Shown in pieces: positions 9,195 through 16,962 of a stretch of DNA of 50,472 nucleotides. The notes under the pieces were generated by a model that saw only the letters and a list, made by a program, of their open reading frames with translations, was not told where the DNA came from and ran no database searches. This stretch comes from Peptacetobacter sp900539645 (GTDB lineage Bacteria; Bacillota; Clostridia; Peptostreptococcales; Peptostreptococcaceae): the NCBI RefSeq assembly GCF_047807365.1, contig NZ_JBLOUI010000013.1, positions 1 to 50,472 on the forward strand. The letters run 5' to 3'. A program made the translations under genes and the position numbers. Every line of letters begins with the position of its first letter. The stretch's first letter is position 1.

Positions 9195-9863
9195 ATGAAA
9201 ATTTTACAAGCAGATAATTTAATAAAGATTTACGGCTCAGGTGAAAATGAAGTCCATGCACTAGATGGAGTTAATTTTTCAGTAGAAAAAGGAGAATTTG
9301 TTGCTATTGTTGGAACATCTGGCTCTGGGAAATCAACATTATTGCATATACTAGGTGGGCTAGATAGACCAACATCAGGAAATGTAGCAGTAGATAATAG
9401 AAATATTTTCTCTTTAAAAGATGAGGAGCTAACTATTTTTAGACGTAGAAAAATTGGATTTGTATTCCAAAATTATAACCTAGTTCCTGTTTTAAACGTA
9501 TATGAAAATATTGTACTTCCAATCCAGCTTGATGGGAAAGAGCCAGATGCAGAGTATATCAAAAGTATAATTGAAACACTAGGGATAGAAAATAAATTGG
9601 ATAATCTTCCAAATAACTTATCTGGTGGTCAGCAGCAACGTGTGGCTATTGCAAGGGCACTAGCTTCAAAACCAGCTATAATACTTGCCGATGAACCAAC
9701 AGGAAACCTTGACTCAAAAACAAGCCAAGATGTACTCGGATTATTAAAAGTAACTAGTCAAAAATATGCACAGACAATAGTAATGATTACCCACAACGAA
9801 GAAATTGCTCAATTAGCAGACCGTATAATTCGTATTGAAGACGGCAAGATTGTAGAGCATTAG
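9195..9863 (+). CDS. ABC exporter ATPase, MacB/LolD type
   Basis: The protein (222 aa) powers the large FtsX-like permease encoded 12 bases downstream. It shows Walker A GTSGSGKST, a Q-loop, the signature LSGGQQQRVAIARAL, Walker B ILADEPTGNLDS and the H-loop His (MITHN). The DEPTGNLDS signature is characteristic of the MacB/LolD/BceA group, which drives mechanotransmission rather than conventional transport. The start follows a near-perfect ggaggtg site. With the adjacent kinase and regulator it forms a module of the kind that detects and removes antimicrobial peptides such as bacitracin or lantibiotics. The substrate cannot be read from sequence. Confidence 0.93.
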   Translation: MKILQADNLIKIYGSGENEVHALDGVNFSVEKGEFVAIVGTSGSGKSTLLHILGGLDRPTSGNVAVDNRNIFSLKDEELTIFRRRKIGFVFQNYNLVPVLNVYENIVLPIQLDGKEPDAEYIKSIIETLGIENKLDNLPNNLSGGQQQRVAIARALASKPAIILADEPTGNLDSKTSQDVLGLLKVTSQKYAQTIVMITHNEEIAQLADRIIRIEDGKIVEH

Positions 9864-9875
9864 GGGGTGGCAGTT

Positions 9876-12536
9876 ATGAAAGTTAAAAATAAAAAATGTA
9901 TTCGTAATCTGAGTATCAAGCAATTTAAAGCTGGAAAAACTAGAAATTTAATTGCCGTTTTTGCGATTGCATTGACTACATTGCTGTTCACATCACTATT
10001 TACAATTGCATTTTCTATAAATGAAGGGATGCAGGAATCAAATTTCCGTCAATGTGGCGCTTGGAGTCATGGTAGTTTTAAAGCTATGACAGAGGAACAG
10101 TTTGAAGAAATAAAAGACGATCCATTAATAAAACAATACGGTGAAAGACGTTTTGTAGGAATGCCTACAAAAGTACCCTTTAATAAAAGTCATGTAGAAA
10201 TTGGATACGCTGATAAAAATGAGGCACACTTTATGTACTGTGACCCTACAACCGGAAGATTACCTAAAGAGGGAACAGATGAAGTAGCGACAGATACAAA
10301 AGTACTTAAACTATTAGGAGTAGAACCCCAAATAGGTGAAAAATTGACTCTTACATTTGATGTAGATGGAAAAGAAACAACACAAACTTTCACACTTAGT
10401 GGATATTGGGAATATGATGAAGCAATTGTAGCAAATCAGATTTTAATTCCAGAAAGTAGAGCGGAGTCTATTTTTAAAGAGGTAAATCTTATACCAGGAA
10501 AAGCTACAGATGGAATGACAGGAAGTTGGAATATGGATGTTATGTTCAAAAGTTCTCGAAATATAGCAGAAAATATGGAAACTGTTCTTAATAATCATGG
10601 ATATCAAGGAAAAGATAATTTAAAAGAAAGTAATTATATCAAAATAGGTGTTAACTGGGGATATAGTGGTGCACAATTAGAAGAAAGTATGGACTTATCC
10701 TTAGTATTAGCTATAGTGCTTATATTATTACTTATTGTTTTTACAGGGTATCTAATTATATACAATGTATTCCAGATTTCAGTGGCAAATGATATTAGAT
10801 TTTATGGATTATTAAAGACAATAGGTACAACTCCTCGCCAGCTTAAAAAGATTATTCGTCAACAGGCAATACTTCTTAGTTTAATAGGAATTCCTTTTGG
10901 ATTACTTGCAGGTTGGATAGTAGGAAAATCTTTAACAGCAGTAGTAATGGCACAATTAGATGTTATAAATGTGGTTTCTATTAGCCCAGGTATATTTATC
11001 TTTGCTGTTATCTTTACTTTATTAACAGTATGGATTTCTTGTATTAGACCTGGAAGAATAGCATCAAAAGTTTCTCCAATAGAAGCAGTTAGATACACAG
11101 AAGGAAGCAATATCAAAAAGAAATCTAAAAAAACATCAAAGAAAGTATCGCTTTGGTTAATGGCAAAAGAAAACTTAGGTAGAAGTCGTGGAAAAACTAT
11201 AGTAACTATAATTTCTTTATCATTAGCGGTTGTTTTATTGAACTTTACAGTTTTATTTACAAAAGGTTTTGATATGGATAAATATGTATCTAATTTTGTA
11301 TCTACAGATTTTGTATTAGCAAATGCTTCATACTTCCAATCAGATGGTATTTTTGAGAAGGATAAAGCTTTATTGCCATCAGATATAGAATATATTTCTA
11401 AGCAAAAAGGAATAACAGATAGCTGTAAAATATACGGAAAGACTTCAACTGTACAAGAATTTATAACAGAAAAAGCTTATAGAAATAACTATAAATATTC
11501 CCTTAAAAAAGAAGAAATAGATAAAAGAATAAAACTAGAAGAAAAAACAAAAGATGGGCGTATTGTTGATAGAGCACAGATTTATGGAATGGAAAAATTA
11601 GCATTAGACAAACTAAAAGTTTGGGAAGGAGATCTTTCAAAAGTATACGATCCAGGAAGTAGAAATATCGCAGCTGTATATGATGAAGATGACTATGGAA
11701 AATTTAAAAAAGAGTCACGGTGGGCGAAAGTAGGAGATAAAATTACGCTTAGATATGTAGAAGAAATGGAATACTATAATCCAGAAACAGGTAAAGTATA
11801 TCAAAAAGATTTTGACCCTAGCAAACAATCTGGAGTAGTTTCTAGTTCAAGAGCTAAAAAGTATAAAGATGTAGAATACACAGTATCAGCGATAGTAACT
11901 GTACCAAAAGCATTATCTTATCGTTACTATGGAGCTAATGAGTTTATATTAAATGATAAGACTTTCATACAAGACTCTGGAACAGACTCTATAATGCTAT
12001 ATGCATTCAACACAACAAAAAAATCAAACTCAGCGATGGAATCTTTCCTTAAAGATTACACAACAAATCAAAATCAAGAATACGACTATGAAAGCAAGGA
12101 AAAATATGTATCAGAATTTGAAAGTATGCGCTCTATGTTCTTATTAATGGGTGGAGCACTAAGCTTTATAGTAGGATTAATAGGAGTACTTAACTTCTTC
12201 AATGCAATTCTTACAAGTATAATTACTAGAAAAAGAGAATTTGCAATGCTACAATCTGTTGGTATGACAGGAAAACAGCTAAAAACTATGCTAGTATACG
12301 AAGGTTTATACTACGCTTTAGGAGTTGGAGTTCTTTCTCTAGGTCTATCAATAATATTAAATCCATTTATTGGAAAAACTATAGAAAATATGTTTTGGTT
12401 CTTTACTTACAAATTTACAATAACATCAATTTTAATAGTTATGCCTATGTTTATACTATTAGGGATAGTATTACCGCTAGTAATTTACAAATTTGTATCT
12501 AAAGCAACAATTGTTGAAAGATTAAGAGAGAATTAG
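9876..12536 (+). CDS. FtsX-like ABC permease with two large extracellular domains
   Basis: The permease has 886 aa from the ATG at 9876, which has an agggggtgg site at proper spacing. An in-frame GTG at 9867 overlaps that site and is unlikely. There are eight predicted membrane helices: one N-terminal, a ~220-residue extracellular region, three helices (about 275-400), a fifth at about 445, a second long extracellular region, then three C-terminal helices. The two blocks of three helices are the FtsX/MacB permease domains, each ending in a typical P/E-A-V-R or V-E-R-L-R stretch. This duplicated layout differs from BceB, which has ten helices and a single large loop. Function is inferred from the family: peptide sensing or export. 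Mostly CAA for Gln and frequent CGT for Arg set it apart from the adjacent uvr genes. Confidence 0.9.
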   Translation: MKVKNKKCIRNLSIKQFKAGKTRNLIAVFAIALTTLLFTSLFTIAFSINEGMQESNFRQCGAWSHGSFKAMTEEQFEEIKDDPLIKQYGERRFVGMPTKVPFNKSHVEIGYADKNEAHFMYCDPTTGRLPKEGTDEVATDTKVLKLLGVEPQIGEKLTLTFDVDGKETTQTFTLSGYWEYDEAIVANQILIPESRAESIFKEVNLIPGKATDGMTGSWNMDVMFKSSRNIAENMETVLNNHGYQGKDNLKESNYIKIGVNWGYSGAQLEESMDLSLVLAIVLILLLIVFTGYLIIYNVFQISVANDIRFYGLLKTIGTTPRQLKKIIRQQAILLSLIGIPFGLLAGWIVGKSLTAVVMAQLDVINVVSISPGIFIFAVIFTLLTVWISCIRPGRIASKVSPIEAVRYTEGSNIKKKSKKTSKKVSLWLMAKENLGRSRGKTIVTIISLSLAVVLLNFTVLFTKGFDMDKYVSNFVSTDFVLANASYFQSDGIFEKDKALLPSDIEYISKQKGITDSCKIYGKTSTVQEFITEKAYRNNYKYSLKKEEIDKRIKLEEKTKDGRIVDRAQIYGMEKLALDKLKVWEGDLSKVYDPGSRNIAAVYDEDDYGKFKKESRWAKVGDKITLRYVEEMEYYNPETGKVYQKDFDPSKQSGVVSSSRAKKYKDVEYTVSAIVTVPKALSYRYYGANEFILNDKTFIQDSGTDSIMLYAFNTTKKSNSAMESFLKDYTTNQNQEYDYESKEKYVSEFESMRSMFLLMGGALSFIVGLIGVLNFFNAILTSIITRKREFAMLQSVGMTGKQLKTMLVYEGLYYALGVGVLSLGLSIILNPFIGKTIENMFWFFTYKFTITSILIVMPMFILLGIVLPLVIYKFVSKATIVERLREN

Positions 12537-12584
12537 TAATGAAAATAATTTGTTTTTAAAGTATAATTAAATAAAGAAATTAAA

Positions 12585-12617
12585 CAGCCTGAAAAATATT
12601 TTTTCAGGCTTTTTTTT
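12585..12617 (+). terminator. Intrinsic terminator after the ABC permease
   Basis: The stem agcctgaaaaa/ttttttcaggct is followed by a run of T residues. It closes the regulator-exporter island. The next gene starts 19 bases after it. Confidence 0.9.
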
Positions 12618-12635
12618 GAAGGCGGTGGTTTTTCT

Positions 12636-13730
12636 ATGAATAAGCACACAAAAGTATATTTAAACAGAAATGAATTTGGGACAGTTTCGGGGATAAAATT
12701 TATCGAGTTACATTATGCAGACCTTACAGAATTTTACTACCCAATAGACCTATTAGTCCTTGCATCATATAAATACCATGAAGGATCTACGCAGAAGGCA
12801 TTTGAAAAAAGCTTCATGGAAAAATACGGGATGTCTATGAAAGAAATACAGGAAGAGGCAGTTTTAGATTTAAACAAGTCGCTTGGAGTTTGGATGTCTA
12901 AGGAATTTGACGTTGAAAAGGTAGGTTTTAAAAGAATTGCCTGTATAGAATTAGATGATAGAACAATAACTGCTGAATGTTTTGCAGAGAGAATAAGAAA
13001 TCTATTTGCTGTGATAAATCTTGCAGATGGTATTGGTATAAATATAGAGAATATAGCGATGCCGGTTATGGGTTCTTGTTTAAAAAATCTACCAGACGAT
13101 GAAATTCTCAGCATACTTGTAGAGCAAAGTAGATTTGCTATGGAAAAGACATACAACCTAGACGGGATATACATAGTCGATAACGATAGAGAAAGGGTTA
13201 TGAAATTTGACCGGAAGATGAATGAAATCCTAAACAGAACTGATGTTGATCAGGAAAATGTGTTTAGCGATGAGCAATGCGACGAAATTCTTTGCGATAT
13301 GTGGTCTAAGATGAAATACTACAGAGAGCAGGTTACTTCTGGAAAATTCAAGAAAAGAGATAGAAGTGATGTTCTAATTGAGTTTGAAGCAAGAATTGAG
13401 AGCAGAGAACTTAGACAGTTCGAGTTCTGCGTGTTGGCTAGAAAAATGTTAGAGTTTATCATATACGATATAGGTGGGGATAAGGCTGGAAACAGAAACC
13501 TATTCCAGAGAATTGAGTATATGAGAAAAGCAGAACTTGCATCTCCAAGAATTACTGCATATATGCATATAATTAGGGCATTTGGAAATGCTGAGGTTCA
13601 CACAGATGAAGAAGTAGAGTATTCAATAGAAGAAAACTACCTAGATAGACAGATACTTGTAGAGTGTCTATCTAGAGTGGTTGATTATTGGATTGCGTAT
13701 AAATATAGAAGCAACAAGAAAATTAAATAG
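12636..13730 (+). CDS. Uncharacterised protein: macro-like N-terminus, DUF4145-like C-terminus
   Basis: I do not recognise a named family for the whole 364-aa protein. The N-terminal ~200 residues have an alternating alpha/beta pattern reminiscent of macro (ADP-ribose binding) domains: an early Asp followed by a strand (YPIDLLVLASY), then later a strand and glycine turn in NIAMPVMGS, helix, and strand DGIYIVDND. The resemblance is weak. The C-terminal ~100 residues look like DUF4145: a helical ARKMLEFII start and the characteristic IRAFGNAEVH. Its stop codon overlaps the ribosome binding site of uvrC, so it is co-transcribed and probably coupled with uvrC. Its Gln codons are mostly CAG, like the resident genes, so it is not part of the neighbouring island. 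The function is unknown. Confidence 0.75.
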   Translation: MNKHTKVYLNRNEFGTVSGIKFIELHYADLTEFYYPIDLLVLASYKYHEGSTQKAFEKSFMEKYGMSMKEIQEEAVLDLNKSLGVWMSKEFDVEKVGFKRIACIELDDRTITAECFAERIRNLFAVINLADGIGINIENIAMPVMGSCLKNLPDDEILSILVEQSRFAMEKTYNLDGIYIVDNDRERVMKFDRKMNEILNRTDVDQENVFSDEQCDEILCDMWSKMKYYREQVTSGKFKKRDRSDVLIEFEARIESRELRQFEFCVLARKMLEFIIYDIGGDKAGNRNLFQRIEYMRKAELASPRITAYMHIIRAFGNAEVHTDEEVEYSIEENYLDRQILVECLSRVVDYWIAYKYRSNKKIK

Positions 13731-13741
13731 GAGGACATAAT

Positions 13742-15565
13742 TTGTTTGACATACAAGAACATTTAAAACAACTTCCAGAACAACCTGGAGTTTATATAAT
13801 GAAAGACGCTTTTGGAAATGTAATCTACGTTGGAAAAGCTGTCGTACTTAAAAACAGAGTTAGACAGTATTTCCAATCGTCTAAAAATCATTCATCAAAA
13901 GTAAAATCAATGGTAAAAAATATCAGAAGTTTTGAATATATAATAACCGATTCAGAAACAGAGGCACTTATACTAGAGTGTAACTTGATAAAGAGATATA
14001 AGCCAAAATACAACGTACTTCTTAGAGATGATAAAACATATCCGTATATAAAAGTCACTACTAATGAGGATTTTCCTAGAGTGATAAAAGTTAGAAAAGT
14101 GGCTAAGGATAAGGCAAAATACTTTGGACCGTATACAAATATAACTGCTGTAAACGACACACTTGAGGTAATTAGAGATACATATCCTATAAGAACGTGT
14201 AAAATCGACATAGATAGAGCTATAAAGAATAAGATGCGTCCATGTTTAAACTATCATATCAAGAAATGTATGGGGCCTTGTACTGGTAAAGTTTCAAAGG
14301 AAGAATACAGACAGATGATAGACGAGGTTATTATGTGTCTTTCTGGAAAGGAAGAGAAATTAGTTGAAATTCTAACAGAGAAGATGCAAAAATGTGCAGC
14401 CGACTTTAGATTTGAAGAAGCTGCGGTTTATAGAGATAAGATAAAAAGTTTAGAAGAAATGGTTCAAAAACAGAAGATAGACACAAATACGCTAGACCTA
14501 AATCAAGATATTATCGCTATGGCTAGGGCAAACAATGAAGCCTGTGTTCAGATTTTCTTTGTAAGAAATGGGAAAATTGTAGGAAGAGAACACTTCATAC
14601 TAGAAGGAGTTATGGATAGTAGCAGAGAATCAATACTTGGATCATTTGCTAAACAGTTCTATATGGAGCAGGAGTACATTCCAAAAGAGATAATTATCGA
14701 GGATGAAATAGAAGACCAGGGAATTTTAGAGGACATACTAACTGCAAAAAAAGGTCAGAAAGTTGTTATAAGAGTCCCTCAAAAAGGCGAGAAAAAGAGC
14801 TTGGTTGAAATGGTCAGAAAAAATGCACTTGAGTACTTAGAAAAATTCTCGGATATGAATAAGAGAAAGTACGAAAAAAGTATAGGTGCACTTGAGGAAT
14901 TAAAAAATTTACTAGAATTAGAAGAGCTACCTATAAGAATAGAGTCTTTTGATATTTCTAATATACAGGGTGTAGACTCTATAGGATCTATGGTAGTTTA
15001 CACAAATGGTAAAAAAGATAAAAAAGAATACAGAAGATATAAAATCAAGACGGTAATTGGACCAAATGACTATGATTCTATGGCTGAAATTCTAGAAAGA
15101 AGGATAAAACATGGAAATCTACCGGACTTAATTTTACTAGATGGTGGTAAAGGTCAGGTTGGTGCTGTCAGAAAAGTATTTGACAGATATGGAATTGATA
15201 TCCCTCTTTGGGGAATGTACAAAGATGATAAGCACAGAACCAAAGGGCTGATAAATGAAACTAGAGAAATTGAATTATCAAAGACTAGCAATCTGTACAG
15301 ATTTGTAGCTGGAATTCAGGAAGAGGTTCATAATTATGCAATAACATACCACAGAAGTCTTAGGGATAAAAAGCTTACAAAATCAGAGTTAGACAATATT
15401 CCAGGAATTGGAGAGAAGAGAAAAAAAGCTCTACTTGCAAAATTCAAGACTTTAGAAGGTATAAAAAATGCGACATTAGAAGAACTTGAAGACACAGACA
15501 CTATGAACTCGACAGTTGCAGAAAAAGTCTATGATTTCTTTAGAGAAAAAGAACAAGGATTATAA
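13742..15565 (+). CDS. uvrC: Excinuclease ABC subunit C (UvrC)
   Basis: UvrC is the dual-incision nuclease of nucleotide excision repair. At 607 aa it is full length. The N-terminal GIY-YIG nuclease shows GVY at 16-18 and YVGK at 29-32. A Cys cluster (CLNY..KKCMGPC) follows. A UVR motif in the middle (RFEEAAVYRDKI) contacts UvrB. The RNase H-like endonuclease domain shows DISNIQG and LILLDGGKGQ, and tandem helix-hairpin-helix motifs end the protein (IPGIGEKRKKALL). Translation starts at TTG 13742: the aggagg at 13729-13734 is ideally spaced and the residues after it match the usual UvrC N-terminus. The site overlaps the stop of the gene upstream. Confidence 0.97.
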   Translation: MFDIQEHLKQLPEQPGVYIMKDAFGNVIYVGKAVVLKNRVRQYFQSSKNHSSKVKSMVKNIRSFEYIITDSETEALILECNLIKRYKPKYNVLLRDDKTYPYIKVTTNEDFPRVIKVRKVAKDKAKYFGPYTNITAVNDTLEVIRDTYPIRTCKIDIDRAIKNKMRPCLNYHIKKCMGPCTGKVSKEEYRQMIDEVIMCLSGKEEKLVEILTEKMQKCAADFRFEEAAVYRDKIKSLEEMVQKQKIDTNTLDLNQDIIAMARANNEACVQIFFVRNGKIVGREHFILEGVMDSSRESILGSFAKQFYMEQEYIPKEIIIEDEIEDQGILEDILTAKKGQKVVIRVPQKGEKKSLVEMVRKNALEYLEKFSDMNKRKYEKSIGALEELKNLLELEELPIRIESFDISNIQGVDSIGSMVVYTNGKKDKKEYRRYKIKTVIGPNDYDSMAEILERRIKHGNLPDLILLDGGKGQVGAVRKVFDRYGIDIPLWGMYKDDKHRTKGLINETREIELSKTSNLYRFVAGIQEEVHNYAITYHRSLRDKKLTKSELDNIPGIGEKRKKALLAKFKTLEGIKNATLEELEDTDTMNSTVAEKVYDFFREKEQGL

Positions 15566-15595
15566 AAACTATAAATATTAAAAAGGAGATAAACT

Positions 15596-16525
15596 ATGGA
15601 AAGCAGAGTAAATATATTAGATGTGATAAACGCATTAGACTTAGAAGTTGTCAATTTTCCTGCTGATGGAAAAGACCACTTTGTAACAACACCAGAACTT
15701 AACAGACCAGGACTACAGTATGCTGGATTCTTTGAATATTTTTCTTCAGACAGAATTCAGATAATAGGAAAGAGTGAATACGAATATTTTGCTGCTATAG
15801 ACGAAGAAACAAGAATTGAGAGATTAGAAAAATTCTTCTCTTATGATATTCCAGCGGTAATAATTTCTAGAGATATGGAAGTAAAACCAGATTTCTTAGA
15901 AATAGCAGAAAAACACAATATAATAGTTTTAAAATCACATAGAAATACTACAAGACTTATAAACAAATTGTCAAATTACCTTGAAAATAGAATGGCTAAG
16001 TACGAAACTGTACACGGTGTTTTGGTAGACATATACGGTGTCGGTGTACTTATCAAAGGTGAAAGTAGTGTTGGTAAGTCAGAAACTGCACTTGAATTAG
16101 TTCAGAGAGGACACAGACTTGTAGCAGATGACGCCGTTGAAATAAGAAAAACTGACGAAAATAAACTAATAGGTCAGGCTCCTGAGCTTCTTAGACATTT
16201 TATGGAAATAAGGGGAATAGGAATATTAGATATAAAAACTCTTTACGGAGTTAGAGCGGTAAAAACTAGTCACGATATAGGACTTGTAATCTATCTTGAA
16301 TCATGGAATAAAAACAAATACTACGACAGACTTGGTCTAGATAGAGAATACGAAAATATAATGGGTGTACAAATAGAAAAAATGACTGTACCTGTAAAAC
16401 CAGGAAGAAACACATCTATGATACTTGAAGTTGCTGCTATGAACTATAGACAGCGTGGAATGGGATATGATGCAGCTGCAGAATTTACTAAAAAATTAAA
16501 TCAGCTACTTCAGAGCGATAGATAG
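15596..16525 (+). CDS. hprK: HPr kinase/phosphorylase
   Basis: HprK phosphorylates or dephosphorylates Ser46 of the PTS protein HPr according to glycolytic state. P-Ser-HPr is the CcpA co-repressor, so this enzyme is central to carbon catabolite control in Firmicutes. The 309-aa length is typical. It shows Walker A GESSVGKS at about 155-162, an upstream catalytic His (VHGVLVDIYG), and the HPrK signature MEIRGIGILDI. The start follows a good aaggag site. It lies 30 bases after uvrC and is probably in the same transcript. Its 3' end borders a complex of inverted repeats, one arm of which resembles a diverged inverted copy of this gene's own end. Confidence 0.97.
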   Translation: MESRVNILDVINALDLEVVNFPADGKDHFVTTPELNRPGLQYAGFFEYFSSDRIQIIGKSEYEYFAAIDEETRIERLEKFFSYDIPAVIISRDMEVKPDFLEIAEKHNIIVLKSHRNTTRLINKLSNYLENRMAKYETVHGVLVDIYGVGVLIKGESSVGKSETALELVQRGHRLVADDAVEIRKTDENKLIGQAPELLRHFMEIRGIGILDIKTLYGVRAVKTSHDIGLVIYLESWNKNKYYDRLGLDREYENIMGVQIEKMTVPVKPGRNTSMILEVAAMNYRQRGMGYDAAAEFTKKLNQLLQSDR

Positions 16526-16635
16526 TTTTTTGGAAAGAGGGGGAGATTATATATGTATTTTGGGCTCCAGGCTTCGACGTGGTGTGAGTAAAATGTATTG
16601 TTTGTAATAAACTACACGTCTGCAGATTGTCGCTT

Positions 16636-16735
16636 AAAATACATATAAAATCTCCCCCTTCACACAATAAAACTATCAACCGTAGCTAAAGCAGCTGATA
16701 AATAATTTTTTCAGTAAATTCTTCAGCTTGCTACT
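16636..16735 (-). pseudogene. Diverged inverted copy of the hprK 3' end
   Basis: Read on the minus strand, this stretch aligns with the last ~90 bases of hprK and its trailer. It shares gaatttact, a run of A, cagct, gatagtttt, and then the near-identical ggggg-agatt-t/a-tatatgtatttt. Its translation (EEFTEKIIYQLL) resembles the hprK C-terminus (AEFTKKLNQLLQ), with a stop and a one-base shift. It therefore looks like a decayed inverted duplicate of the gene end, too diverged to be recent. Confidence 0.55.
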
Positions 16736-16811
16736 AAAAGTATGAATGAGATAAAGGTGATAAAAACATTACTTGATTGTTATTATTTTACAATCTTCGA
16801 TGAGCCGGTGC

Positions 16812-16864
16812 GGTGAGCTATGATTACTATTCACCAGTATTTATAAAAAAATAAATGACTAACC
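16812..16864 (+). pseudogene. Diverged inverted copy of the cls 3' end
   Basis: Read on the plus strand, this segment resembles the end and trailer of cls, which is itself on the minus strand. Both share ttcaccagt, tataa, an A-rich stretch and aatgactaacc. The match covers ~50 bases and then fades. It mirrors the situation on the hprK side, so both gene ends flanking this junction seem to be duplicated in inverted orientation. Confidence 0.5.
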
Positions 16865-16962
16865 GTAAGCGACAATTCTGCAAGCGCCCCACAACCCATA
16901 AATGTGTTACATAAATGGGTGGGGCGCTGAAGCCTGGAGCCAAGGTTAGTCATTATTTTTTC

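Noticed and set aside
16539..16961. tmRNA (ssrA) or another known large RNA between hprK and cls
   Set aside because: A ttcgacg string resembles the tmRNA 5' region, but there is no T-arm, no 3' CCA and no tag frame ending in alanines. RNase P, SRP, 6S and group I intron signatures were also not found.
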